From Pseudomonas sp. UBA1879 (GTDB lineage Bacteria; Pseudomonadota; Gammaproteobacteria; Pseudomonadales; Pseudomonadaceae): 64,000 nucleotides of DNA. The notes beneath the pieces were generated by a model. That model was not told the DNA's origin. It saw only the letters and a list, made by a program, of their open reading frames with translations, and did not search any database. Positions 8,591 through 17,049 of this stretch are shown one piece after another. The position numbers and the translations under genes were made by a program. The stretch lies in assembly GCF_002338065.1 (NCBI RefSeq), contig NZ_DDHJ01000001.1, positions 186,001-250,000 of the forward strand, read 5' to 3'. How positions within the stretch are numbered: position 1 is the first letter of the stretch; every line of letters starts with the position of its first letter.

Positions 8591-9403
8591 ATGAGCACAG
8601 AAGATCCGCGGTTTGCCGGCGTCGCCCGTTTGTACGGCATTGAAGGCCTCGAGCGCCTGCGTGCGGCCCATGTGGCGGTGGTTGGCATTGGCGGCGTGGG
8701 TTCATGGGCGGCGGAAGCCATGGCCCGGTGTGGTGTCGGGGAGATTTCGCTGTTCGACCTGGACGACGTCTGTGTCAGCAACAGCAACCGTCAGCTTCAT
8801 GCCTTGAGCAGCACCATCGGTCGCTCCAAGGTCGATGTCATGGCCGACCGTATCCGCGAGATCAACCCCGATTGTGTGGTGCATGCCGTGGCCGATTTCG
8901 TTACCCGGGAAACCATGGCCGACTACATCACGCCCGATATCGACTGTGTGCTGGACTGCATCGACAGCGTCAACGCCAAGGCAGCGCTGATTGCCTGGTG
9001 CAAGCGGCGCAAGATTCAGATCATCACCACGGGCGGCGCAGGCGGGCAGATCGATCCGACGCAGATTCAGGTCTGTGACCTTAACCGCACCTACAACGAC
9101 CCGCTGGCGTCCAAAGTCCGTTCGACCCTGCGCCGCGACTACGGTTTTTCCCGGACCGTGACCCGTCATTACAGCGTGCCGTGCGTGTTTTCCACCGAAC
9201 AGCTGCGTTATCCCAAGCCAGACGGCAGCATCTGCCTGCAGAAAAGCTTTGTCGGTGACGGGGTCAAACTCGACTGCGCGGGAGGTTTCGGTGCGGTGAT
9301 GATGGTGACGGCGACGTTCGGCATGGTCGCGGCCACTAAAGCGGTGGAGAAGATCGTCGCCGGCATGCGCCGCCCTTCAGAGCGGGTGAAGGCCAACGAT
9401 TGA
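8591..9403 (+). CDS. tcdA: tRNA threonylcarbamoyladenosine dehydratase TcdA (CsdL)
   Basis: TcdA is an E1-like, ATP-dependent enzyme that cyclises t6A37 of ANN-decoding tRNAs to ct6A. The 270-residue protein has the adenylate-binding loop VVGIGGVGSWAAEA near residues 31-44, followed by FDLDDV and the SNSNRQ segment typical of the ThiF/MoeB/HesA superfamily. The open frame begins at 8408, but the ATG at 8591 gives the family-typical start (MSTEDPRFAGVARLYG) and follows a good -10 box. In E. coli the gene forms a unit with csdA and csdE. Here it converges on csdE-csdA, which fits the proposed sulfur-relay link. Confidence 0.93.
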   Translation: MSTEDPRFAGVARLYGIEGLERLRAAHVAVVGIGGVGSWAAEAMARCGVGEISLFDLDDVCVSNSNRQLHALSSTIGRSKVDVMADRIREINPDCVVHAVADFVTRETMADYITPDIDCVLDCIDSVNAKAALIAWCKRRKIQIITTGGAGGQIDPTQIQVCDLNRTYNDPLASKVRSTLRRDYGFSRTVTRHYSVPCVFSTEQLRYPKPDGSICLQKSFVGDGVKLDCAGGFGAVMMVTATFGMVAATKAVEKIVAGMRRPSERVKAND

Positions 9404-9456
9404 CGGTGACCCACGCAGGCAGTGCCGGATCCACTACTCGTTATCGACGCCGAACC

Positions 9457-9544
9457 TGTGGGAGCGGCCTGGGTGGCGAAAGCGTTCTGTCAGACGACTA
9501 CAGTTGAGTTCGAAAATAGAATCTCCCACCGCCGCGACAAGCCC
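9457..9544. repeat. Degenerate REPIN between tcdA and csdE
   Basis: An arm TGTGGGAGCGGCCTGGGTGG at 9457 is followed by an imperfect inverted arm TCTCCCACCGCCGCGACAAG ending near 9541-9544. The arms are more diverged than in the other REPINs of this window. It fills the convergent gap and may contribute to transcription termination. Confidence 0.6.
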
Positions 9545-9546
9545 AC

Positions 9547-9951
9547 TCAGGCTGCCATTTGGCGCATCCTCTGTAGCACCGCATTCAACCCATTGCTGCG
9601 GGAGGGCGAAAGCTGGCGGCTCAAACCCAGCTGAGTGAACCAGTCGTTCAGATCGACCTGCTGCAACTCCAGAGCCGACAAGCCATTGACCCGTGACAGC
9701 AGCAGCGCCACCAGCCCGCGGATCAACCGCGCATCACTGGCCGCGCGAAATTGCCAGCTTCCGGCGATCACATCGCCCAGCAGCCAGACCTTGCTCTCGC
9801 AACCATCGACCAGATGCTCGTCGGTTTTCTCGGCGTCAGCCAGGGGAGGCAGGCGTTCGCCCCATTGCATCAGCAAGCGAGCGCGTTGTTCCCAGCTTAA
9901 CGAGCCCTTGAAGGTGTCCAGTGCAGTTTGCGCATCGCTTGGCAGCGTCAT
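9547..9951 (-). CDS. csdE: SufE-like sulfur acceptor CsdE
   Basis: This 134-residue protein is of the SufE/CsdE family, which takes persulfide sulfur from a cysteine desulfurase and passes it on. The acceptor Cys is in the motif VDGCESKVWL (C51), and the helical ends are as expected. It starts within the csdA stop codon (TGATG at 9948-9951), so it is coupled to csdA, its expected partner. I prefer CsdE to SufE because of that pairing and because no other suf or isc genes are nearby. Specificity is inferred. Confidence 0.88.
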   Translation of the reverse strand: MTLPSDAQTALDTFKGSLSWEQRARLLMQWGERLPPLADAEKTDEHLVDGCESKVWLLGDVIAGSWQFRAASDARLIRGLVALLLSRVNGLSALELQQVDLNDWFTQLGLSRQLSPSRSNGLNAVLQRMRQMAA

Positions 9952-11153
9952 CGCAACAGCTCCAGCGCCTGATCCAATGCGTTGAAAAAACGTTCCAGAT
10001 CATCCGAATCGTTGTACAGCGCCAATGACACACGAATCGCGCCCGACAGCCCAAGACTGCTGATCAACGGGATCGCACAGTGATGGCCTGCGCGTACGGC
10101 GATACCTTGCTCGGTCAGCAGGTGTGCCAGGTCGGCGTTGTGCACGCCCTCCACGAAAAAGCTGACGAGGGCCACATGGGGGTCTCCTACCAGCCGAACG
10201 CCTTCGCGCAACATCAGTCCGGCACGCAGCAGTTCGTGCAAACGGGCTTCGTGTTCCACGGCTGCGACATGATTGACGTCGTTCAGGTAATCGAGGGTCG
10301 CGCCCAAGCCGATGATGCCGGAAATCGCAGGGGTGCCTGCCTCAAACCCCAAGGGAGCCGGGCGGAACGTTGCGTCCAGATAACCCGTTTGCAGCACCAT
10401 CTCCCCACCGAACTGCCAATGCCGCAGCTGCGCCAACGCCTGATGGTGGCCAAATAGCACCCCCACTCCATCGGGGCCGTACAGCTTGTGGCTGGAAAAC
10501 ACATAAAAGTCGCAGCCCAATGTCTGCACATCATGCCGGCCGTGCACGATCCCCTGCGCGCCGTCGATGACCGTCAGCGCACCGTGGGCTTTGGCCAGCG
10601 CGACCAGTTCGGTGACAGGCTGCCAAGTCCCCAGGACGTTAGAGAGCTGGCTGACCGCTATCAATCGTGTGCGGTGGGTGATCAAGGACGCGGCTGCGTT
10701 CACATCGATCACGCCCTTGATCGTCAGGGGTAGCACGATCAGCTTCAACGCGCGACGTTTGGCCAGCTGCTGCCACGGCAACAGATTGGCATGGTGTTCC
10801 AGCGCACTGATGACGATTTCATCGCCTGGCTGAAACAGATGCTCCAAACCATACGCCAGCAGGTTGAACGCCGAAGTGGCGCCGTGGGTGAACACGATCT
10901 GCCCGGAGGAACCAACGTTCAGCCATTCCGCAGCCTTGCGACGTGTGTCCTCGAACGCCTGAGTGGCCATCGCGCCTGGAAGGTGCTGGGCACGGTGCAC
11001 GTTGGCCGCGCCATTGGTGTAGTAATGAGCCAGCGCGTCGATCAGCGTTTGAGGTTTTTGCGCCGTAGCCGCGCTGTCCAGATAAGTCTGGCCTTGCCGT
11101 TCGAGGGCGTCGAGTGCGGGGAAGTCAGCGCGCCACGGAGAAATAAGGGACAT
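9948..11153 (-). CDS. csdA: Cysteine desulfurase CsdA
   Basis: This is a PLP-dependent class V aminotransferase-fold enzyme of 401 residues that removes sulfur from cysteine as an enzyme-bound persulfide. The PLP lysine lies in SSHKLYGPDG (K223), and the persulfide-forming Cys lies in RAGHHCAIPL (C359). DGAQ (about residues 197-200) and the HHANLLPWQQ segment are typical of the CsdA/SufS group. The open frame runs to 11525, but the upstream part is antisense to dapD. The ATG at 11153 (MSLISPWR) is the natural start. It is followed immediately by csdE and together they probably supply sulfur to acceptors that may include TcdA. Confidence 0.94.
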   Translation of the reverse strand: MSLISPWRADFPALDALERQGQTYLDSAATAQKPQTLIDALAHYYTNGAANVHRAQHLPGAMATQAFEDTRRKAAEWLNVGSSGQIVFTHGATSAFNLLAYGLEHLFQPGDEIVISALEHHANLLPWQQLAKRRALKLIVLPLTIKGVIDVNAAASLITHRTRLIAVSQLSNVLGTWQPVTELVALAKAHGALTVIDGAQGIVHGRHDVQTLGCDFYVFSSHKLYGPDGVGVLFGHHQALAQLRHWQFGGEMVLQTGYLDATFRPAPLGFEAGTPAISGIIGLGATLDYLNDVNHVAAVEHEARLHELLRAGLMLREGVRLVGDPHVALVSFFVEGVHNADLAHLLTEQGIAVRAGHHCAIPLISSLGLSGAIRVSLALYNDSDDLERFFNALDQALELLR

Positions 11154-11206
11154 GGGAGATTGACTCTGTGTCGCGAGGGGGCGAATGCATTCGCCCCCTC
11201 GTTCGA

Positions 11207-12241
11207 TCAGTTGTGAGCGTGCAGTGCTTCGTTCAGCTCGATGGCCGACTTGTGAGATTTGCACTCCACGGCGCCGGTTTGCGAGTTGCGACGAAACAGC
11301 AGATCCGGTTGACCGGCCAGATCGCGGGCCTTGAGCACCTTGACCAGCTCGTTCTTCTCGTCCAACAGTGCGACCTTGGTACCTGCGGTGATGTACAGGC
11401 CCGCTTCCACGGTGTTGCGGTCGCCCAGCGGAATGCCGATACCAGCGTTCGCACCGATCAGGCAGCCTTCGCCAACCTTGATCACGATGTTGCCGCCACC
11501 GGACAAGGTGCCCATGGTCGAGCAACCGCCGCCCAGGTCGGAGCCTTTGCCGACGAACACGCCCGCCGAGACACGACCTTCGATCATGCCCGGGCCTTCG
11601 GTGCCACCGTTGAAGTTGACGAAACCTTCGTGCATCACGGTAGTGCCTTCGCCAATGTAGGCGCCCAGACGCACGCGCGCGGTGTCAGCGATGCGCACGC
11701 CTGCCGGCACCACGTAGTCGGTCATTTTCGGGAATTTGTCGACGGAGAACACTTCCAGCAGCTCGCCTTTCAGACGGGCTTCCAATTGACGTTCGGCCAG
11801 TTCGCCCAGGTCGATGGCGCCCTGGCTGGTCCACGCTACGTTTGGCAGCAGCGGGAACACGCCTGCCAGGCTCAGACCGTGCGGCTTGACCAGACGGTGG
11901 GACAACAGGTGCAGCTTGAGGTAAGCCTCAGGGGTAGAGGTCAACGCAGCGTCTTCGGCCAGCAGGGTGGCGACCAGAGGCTTGTGGCTCTCGGCGAGCC
12001 GGGTCAGCATCGCGGCTTGAGCGGCGTCGACCGATTTCAGTGCGTCGGCCAGTTTCGAAGCCAGATCGGTATTGAATGCGATGGCCTGATTGCCACCGGT
12101 GTAACCCAGGATTGGCGCCACGGCGGCAACGATGTCAGCCGACGGATTGAGCAAAGGCAGGGCGTAGAAAACTTCCAGCCAGGTGCCTTGACGATTTTGG
12201 GTGCCAACGCCGAAGGCCAGGCTGAACAGGGTAGTGGACAT
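11207..12241 (-). CDS. dapD: Tetrahydrodipicolinate N-succinyltransferase DapD
   Basis: DapD succinylates tetrahydrodipicolinate using succinyl-CoA, the step before DapC and DapE in lysine/diaminopimelate synthesis. The 344-residue protein is of the longer Pseudomonas type. Its C-terminal half has left-handed beta-helix hexapeptide repeats (for example VRLGAYIGEGTTVM, GCLIGANAGIGIPLG) and the FNGGTEGPGMIEG block. It stands alone on the minus strand, 53 bases before csdA and 175 bases after the ArsC-like gene, whose end it faces head to tail. No unusual features. Confidence 0.95.
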   Translation of the reverse strand: MSTTLFSLAFGVGTQNRQGTWLEVFYALPLLNPSADIVAAVAPILGYTGGNQAIAFNTDLASKLADALKSVDAAQAAMLTRLAESHKPLVATLLAEDAALTSTPEAYLKLHLLSHRLVKPHGLSLAGVFPLLPNVAWTSQGAIDLGELAERQLEARLKGELLEVFSVDKFPKMTDYVVPAGVRIADTARVRLGAYIGEGTTVMHEGFVNFNGGTEGPGMIEGRVSAGVFVGKGSDLGGGCSTMGTLSGGGNIVIKVGEGCLIGANAGIGIPLGDRNTVEAGLYITAGTKVALLDEKNELVKVLKARDLAGQPDLLFRRNSQTGAVECKSHKSAIELNEALHAHN

Positions 12242-12416
12242 GGGGATACCTCATTTAGTGCGCTATCTCAATCACAAGTGGCGTGAAAACTACTGCGCTC
12301 GACATTACCGCGTTAAAAACAGGCGGAAAATGCTCATTTAGAACACCTATAGTCGGGCGTGACCCCGGCCGTTTCCCGCCTGCTTTTGCCTTGTACTGCC
12401 TTCGCTCGCTACGTTT

Positions 12417-12785
12417 TCAGACCGCTTGTTCGGCGATAGCCGCTTCGTACAGTTCGGGTTTGAAGCCAATCAGGGTCTTGTCGCCAAGATCGAGTACGGG
12501 GCGCTTGATCATCGACGGTTGCGCAAGCATTAACTCGATCGCCTTTTCCTGGTCAATGTTCGCTTTCTGCGAGTCGTCCAGTTTGCGGAAGGTCGTACCG
12601 GCGCGATTCAACACCGTCTGCCAGCCGTGCTCGTTGCACCATTGGGTCAAGTGTTCGCGGTCGATGCCTAGCGTCTTGTAGTCGTGGAAATCGTAATTCA
12701 CCGATTTTTCATCGAGCCAGGTGCGCGCTTTCTTCATGGTGTCGCAGGACTTGATCCCGTACAGGTGCAACAGTTTGTCAGCCAT
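12417..12785 (-). CDS. ArsC/Spx-family protein, YffB-like
   Basis: This 122-residue thioredoxin-fold protein belongs to the ArsC/Spx family. It has a single N-terminal Cys in GIKSCDTMKKA (C14), the position of the ArsC active-site Cys. The C-terminal KRPVLDLGDKTLIGF contains the family Arg and the glutaredoxin-like cis-Pro loop. Such proteins are often labelled arsenate reductase, but next to dapD/dapE they correspond to YffB, a glutathione-linked protein of uncertain role. A true arsenate function is unlikely without other ars genes. It is the last backbone gene before the chemosensory island. Confidence 0.85.
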   Translation of the reverse strand: MADKLLHLYGIKSCDTMKKARTWLDEKSVNYDFHDYKTLGIDREHLTQWCNEHGWQTVLNRAGTTFRKLDDSQKANIDQEKAIELMLAQPSMIKRPVLDLGDKTLIGFKPELYEAAIAEQAV

Positions 12786-13000
12786 GAGCTTGCCCCCTCT
12801 TTGGGATGATTGAAAAAAACGGTGACGGATTATGCCACGTGCGCGGCGGATGGTCGCGACTTGACGACGCGAAGCCGTGCGGGAGGGAGGTTGTGAACGA
12901 TAGCGTCTGCTAAATCGGCCTCACAGCAAGGCGTAAGGTCATATTTCGGAAACGTGAAGCGGGGCGCGATCCCGGCGATCTAGCCCTTGGCAGCGTCGTC

Positions 13001-14065
13001 TCATCTGCCGACGATTTTGTTCGAGATGGCCTCCAGCGCCACCACTTGACTGACCCCGCCCAGTTTTATCGCTTCCTTGGGCATGCCGAACACCACGCAA
13101 CTGGCTTCGTCCTGAGCGAACGTCTCGGCACCGGCGTCGAACATCTCCTTCATGCCCCGCGCACCGTCGTCGCCCATGCCGGTCATGATGATGCCGGTGG
13201 CATTTCGGCCTGCGAATCGGGCCACCGAGCGAAACAACACATCGACCGAGGGGCGATGCCGATTGACGTGCGGACCGTCCAGCACCTGCACGTGATACAG
13301 CGCGCCGTTGCGCTTGAGCACCATGTGTTTCCCTCCGGGGGCAATCAGAGCCAGACCCGGCAGTACCCGGTCGTTATTGCGCGCTTCCCTCACCTCAATG
13401 GCACACAGACTGTTCAGCCGCTCGGCGAACGAGGCGGTGAATTTTTCCGGCATGTGCTGAACGATGACCATCCCCGGGCAGACCCTGGGCAGGCGCGTCA
13501 GGACCTGCTCCAGGGCTTGAGTCCCGCCGGTGGAAGTCCCGATTGCCACCACTCGCTCGGTGGTTTGCGCCATGGCCTGACTGCCGGCAGGCAGAATCAC
13601 ATCTGCATCGCAACGTAACGGCACGTTGACCGACGGCCGGGCGCGCGCCTTCAGGGCATTCAGGTTGGCTTTGCCGGCAGCTCGTACGGCAATCACCAGT
13701 TCGGAGGCCGATTGCTGAAGGAAGTCTTTGAGATTGCTGCGCGGTTTGGTGATGACCTCCACCGCGCCAGCGGCCATGGCCTGCAACGCGGTCTGGGTGC
13801 CTTTCTCCGTCAGGGACGAGCAGATCACCACCGCCGTTGGCCGCTCGCTCATCAGCTTGCGCAGGAACGTCAGACCGTCCATGCGAGGCATTTCGATGTC
13901 GAGGACGATCACGTCAGGCCACTGTCGGGCCATTTTGTCCAAGGCGAACAACGGATCGCTGGCGGTGCCCAGCACCTGAAAATCCGGCTCCGCCTCGAGA
14001 ATGCCTTGCATGACCTGACGTACGACCGCCGAGTCGTCCACCACCATGACCTTTATCCTGTTCAT
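13001..14065 (-). CDS. cheB: Chemotaxis response regulator / protein-glutamate methylesterase CheB
   Basis: CheB removes methyl groups from, and deamidates, receptor glutamines and glutamates for adaptation. The 354-residue protein has an N-terminal receiver domain (VVDDSA at 8-13, phospho-acceptor D56 in IVLDIEMPRMDG). A C-terminal methylesterase domain carries the Ser-His-Asp triad in GTSTGGTQ, VQHMPEKFTASFAERL and TGMGDDGARG. The frame opens at 14110, but the ATG at 14065 (MNRIKVMVVDD) is the true start and overlaps the cheR stop by four bases (ATGA). It is the last gene of the operon. No clear terminator follows within the 215-base gap to the ArsC-like gene. Confidence 0.95.
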   Translation of the reverse strand: MNRIKVMVVDDSAVVRQVMQGILEAEPDFQVLGTASDPLFALDKMARQWPDVIVLDIEMPRMDGLTFLRKLMSERPTAVVICSSLTEKGTQTALQAMAAGAVEVITKPRSNLKDFLQQSASELVIAVRAAGKANLNALKARARPSVNVPLRCDADVILPAGSQAMAQTTERVVAIGTSTGGTQALEQVLTRLPRVCPGMVIVQHMPEKFTASFAERLNSLCAIEVREARNNDRVLPGLALIAPGGKHMVLKRNGALYHVQVLDGPHVNRHRPSVDVLFRSVARFAGRNATGIIMTGMGDDGARGMKEMFDAGAETFAQDEASCVVFGMPKEAIKLGGVSQVVALEAISNKIVGR

Positions 14066-14868
14066 GGTTTGCGATAGATCGAAGGCGAGACGACATCCAG
14101 GCTGTCGCACACGCCGTTGAGGCTTTCTGAATGACTGACCAGAAAATAACCTCCGCGCCGTAAATGCGGCAGCAAGCGCTGGACGACTTTGCGCTTGGTG
14201 TCCATGTCGAAATAGATCATCACATTGCGCAGCAGGATCAAGTCGAACTCACCCAGATTCGGCAGCGCCTCGTTGAGGTTGAGTCGGCGGAATTGAACCC
14301 GCTCGCGCAAGTGGCGCTGCACCAGCAACGTACCGGCTTGCGGACCAATGCCTTTCAGGCAGTGGCGGCTGAGCAGGTCGTGGGACAGATTGTGCGCACG
14401 CTCCATCGGGTAGTGGCCGGTTCTGGCCTTGGCCAAGACCTGATTGCTGATGTCCGACGCCAGTATTTCCCAAGGGCTGCTGCCCAGGCTGTCGGTCAGG
14501 GTCATCGCCAGGCTGTAAGGCTCTTCGCCACTGGAGCAGGCGGCGCTCCACACGCGAAACGGGCGGCCCGCGCACGCGTGGGGCAGCACCTGCTCGCGCA
14601 AAAATTGAAAATGTTTGGGCTCGCGAAAGAAGTAGGTCTCGTTGGTCGTCAGCATGTCCAGCGCCACCAACGATTCATCGGTGCCGTCGCGGCTACTGAT
14701 CAGGCGGAAATAATCGCCATAGCTGGTCAATGCGTAATGACGCAGACGCTTGGACAAGCGACCTGCGACCAATGCCTTCTTGCCCTCAGCCATGTGGATC
14801 CCGGCAACGCCATGCAACCAGGCTTGAAACTGGCGAAATTCCTGGTCCTTCAGGATGATCGAGTTCAT
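14062..14868 (-). CDS. cheR: Chemotaxis protein methyltransferase CheR
   Basis: CheR methylates glutamates of chemoreceptors using SAM. The 268-residue protein has the N-terminal helical CheR domain, then TTNETYFFREPKHF. The SAM site is VWSAACSSGEEPYSLAM, and LILLRNVMIYFD is the methyltransferase motif IV region. No TPR or other extra domain is present. It overlaps cheW upstream by four bases and cheB downstream by four bases, so the three are translationally coupled. At least one receptor of this cluster ends in an aromatic pentapeptide that could tether it. Confidence 0.95.
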   Translation of the reverse strand: MNSIILKDQEFRQFQAWLHGVAGIHMAEGKKALVAGRLSKRLRHYALTSYGDYFRLISSRDGTDESLVALDMLTTNETYFFREPKHFQFLREQVLPHACAGRPFRVWSAACSSGEEPYSLAMTLTDSLGSSPWEILASDISNQVLAKARTGHYPMERAHNLSHDLLSRHCLKGIGPQAGTLLVQRHLRERVQFRRLNLNEALPNLGEFDLILLRNVMIYFDMDTKRKVVQRLLPHLRRGGYFLVSHSESLNGVCDSLDVVSPSIYRKP

Positions 14869-15389
14869 GCGGCGTGGTCCTTGCCAGCGCTGGCGATGGC
14901 GATCATGTCCTCGACGCTCAGCACATGATCGACGTCCAGCGCGATCACGAACCGACCGTCGATACGCGCCATTCCGCTGATGAATTCGGTGCGGATCCGC
15001 GAGCCGAAACTGGGCGGCGGCTCGATCGCTTCAGGTGGAATGTCCAGCACCGCTGACACTGCGTCCACCAACAGCCCGAACACCTGACGCTCTCCGTCCT
15101 GGGCGCGAATTTCGATGATCACCGTGCAACTGCGTCGGCTGATCTTCGAACGCGGCTGGCCAAAGCGTGCGGCCAGGTCGACCACCGGCACCACGGCACC
15201 TCGCAGATTGATCACCCCGCGCACGTAGTCGGGCATCAGCGGCACCACGGTGAATGGCCCGAACTCGATGATTTCCTTGATGCCCGGAATCGCCAGGGCG
15301 TACAGCTCCTCGCCCAGACTGAACGTCAGGTACTGGTTGTCCTGGCCCGCGTCCCGCGCTGTTTTCTCATCTATGGACATGGCGGACAC
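14865..15389 (-). CDS. cheW: Chemotaxis coupling protein CheW
   Basis: CheW links receptors to the CheA kinase at the inner membrane. The 174-residue protein consists of a single CheW domain: YLTFSLGEELYALAI, then the IIEFGPFTVVPLMPDYVRGV block, then INLRGAVVPVVDL, then a C-terminal GRFVIALDVDHVL strand. The length is normal. It starts two bases after the stop of the receptor gene at 15392, and its last bases overlap the start of cheR. Confidence 0.94.
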   Translation of the reverse strand: MSAMSIDEKTARDAGQDNQYLTFSLGEELYALAIPGIKEIIEFGPFTVVPLMPDYVRGVINLRGAVVPVVDLAARFGQPRSKISRRSCTVIIEIRAQDGERQVFGLLVDAVSAVLDIPPEAIEPPPSFGSRIRTEFISGMARIDGRFVIALDVDHVLSVEDMIAIASAGKDHAA

Positions 15390-15391
15390 CC

Positions 15392-17023
15392 TTAAAAGTG
15401 CGTGAATTCGGCTTCGTTGATTTCCACCGCCGGTTGTGGCCGACGAGCTGAAGTGCGGACAGGTACCGCTCGTTTCACCTGTGAGCGAAGACGCGTTGCC
15501 GGGGCGACGTCTTCGGGACTGGATTCCAGTGTGAAGAAGCTCATGGCGCGTTGCAGCTGCTCGGCCTGGCTGCTCATCTCCTCGGCAGTGGCCGCCAGCT
15601 CTTCGCTGCTGGAGGCGTTCTGTTGCGTCACCTGATTGAGCTGGACCATGGCGATGTTGATCTGCGCCACACCCGCCGCCTGCTCTTCAGACGCCGCGCT
15701 GATTTCCTGCACCAGGTCGGAGGTCTTGGTGATCGACGGCACCATTTCACCGAGCAATGCGCCAGCACGTTCCGCCAGGTCGACACTGCTGGTGGAGAGT
15801 TCGCCAATCTCTTGAGCGGCCACCTGACTGCGTTCCGCCAGCTTGCGCACTTCAGCCGCCACCACTGCGAAGCCCTTGCCATGTTCCCCGGCCCGCGCCG
15901 CCTCGATGGCGGCATTGAGGGCCAACAAATTGGTCTGGTAAGCAATGTCGTCGATGATGCCAATGCGTTGCGCGATCTTTTTCATCGCGGTCACGGTCTG
16001 GTCCACCGACTCGCCACCCTCTCTGGCTTCGCGGGCGGCCTTGCTGGCCATGCCGTCGGTGACTTTGGCGTTGTCCGTGTTCTGGTTAATGCTGGCGCTC
16101 ATCTGTTCTACCGAGGCACTGGTTTCCTCGACGCTGGCCGCCTGTTCACTGGTGGCCTGACTCATCGATTGGGCGGTCGCGCTGACTTCCTCTGATGCGC
16201 TGGCCAGGCCATCGGCGGCATGCCGCACCTCACCGATGATGCGGGCCAGCTTGCCGACCATATTCTGCATGGAGTTCATTAACTGGCCGGTTTCGTCCCG
16301 GTTGGTCGCGCCGGTCTGTACGGTCAGATCCCCTTCAGCCAGTCGTTGCGCCAATTCAGCCGCCTGTTTGAGCGGGCGGGAAATCGTGCGCGAGACATAC
16401 CAAGCCATAAACAAACCCAGGAACAGTGCGGCGACCAGCACGCTGATAATGGCAATCCGTGCATTGCCATACACCTCATCAGCGTTGGCGCTGGCTTTGG
16501 CCGCGCCGTCGTCGTTGAGCTGTACCAGCCGCGACAGCGAGTCAGAGAGGCGGTCGAAAACCACCTTGGATTCGCCGTTCAGCAGCCCTCGCGCCTGATC
16601 GAGCTGATCCTGGCGCGAATAGTCGAGGAGGGTTTTGCTGAAGTTGAAATAGCTGACCATGTCGGCACTGGCCGAATCGAACAGCTGCTTCTCTTCCGGG
16701 CTGGAGACCAGCGCGGTGTAGTCGTGCAAACGCTTTTCAGCGTCCGCGCGCGACTGCTTGATCTGGTCTTCGATGTTGGCTTTGTCTTTGTCTTCGGACA
16801 ACACGTGCCGAGCTTCGCGGGTGCGGTACTGCGCCATGTAAAACCGTATGCCGGCCGCCGCGCGCATCGACGGAATCCAGTTCTCGGTCATTTCCGTGGA
16901 GTTGGCGTTGACTTTGGACAGTTCGACGATAGCGAACGCGCCCATGATGACGCTCAGGGACAACACAGCAATGAACGAGGTCAGCAACTTGGTGGAGATT
17001 TTCAGGTGATGGAACCACTGCAT
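15392..17023 (-). CDS. Methyl-accepting chemotaxis protein with four-helix-bundle-type sensor
   Basis: This is a transmembrane chemoreceptor of 543 residues. TM1 is at about 12-34. A periplasmic helical domain of about 150 residues resembles the 4HB_MCP fold. TM2 is at about 189-210, followed by a HAMP domain (RPLKQAAELAQRLAEGDL). The long signalling hairpin has the conserved tip IIDDIAYQTNLLALNAAIEA followed by ARAGEHGKGFAVVAAEVRKL. A basic flexible stretch of about 25 residues leads to the C-terminal end EFTHF, which fits the [FWY]xxF pattern used by some receptors to bind CheR. The ligand cannot be told from sequence. It lies between cheA and cheW, 27 bases after cheA. Confidence 0.93.
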   Translation of the reverse strand: MQWFHHLKISTKLLTSFIAVLSLSVIMGAFAIVELSKVNANSTEMTENWIPSMRAAAGIRFYMAQYRTREARHVLSEDKDKANIEDQIKQSRADAEKRLHDYTALVSSPEEKQLFDSASADMVSYFNFSKTLLDYSRQDQLDQARGLLNGESKVVFDRLSDSLSRLVQLNDDGAAKASANADEVYGNARIAIISVLVAALFLGLFMAWYVSRTISRPLKQAAELAQRLAEGDLTVQTGATNRDETGQLMNSMQNMVGKLARIIGEVRHAADGLASASEEVSATAQSMSQATSEQAASVEETSASVEQMSASINQNTDNAKVTDGMASKAAREAREGGESVDQTVTAMKKIAQRIGIIDDIAYQTNLLALNAAIEAARAGEHGKGFAVVAAEVRKLAERSQVAAQEIGELSTSSVDLAERAGALLGEMVPSITKTSDLVQEISAASEEQAAGVAQINIAMVQLNQVTQQNASSSEELAATAEEMSSQAEQLQRAMSFFTLESSPEDVAPATRLRSQVKRAVPVRTSARRPQPAVEINEAEFTHF

Positions 17024-17049
17024 GGAGACTTCCTTGGGACCGGCCCGGC

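Noticed and set aside
11154..11525. 124-codon N-terminal extension of csdA.
   Set aside because: It is antisense to dapD. The ATG at 11153 gives the family-length protein.
12417..12785. Annotation as arsenate reductase.
   Set aside because: No arsR, arsB or arsH genes nearby, and the dapD/dapE context matches YffB-like proteins of other function.
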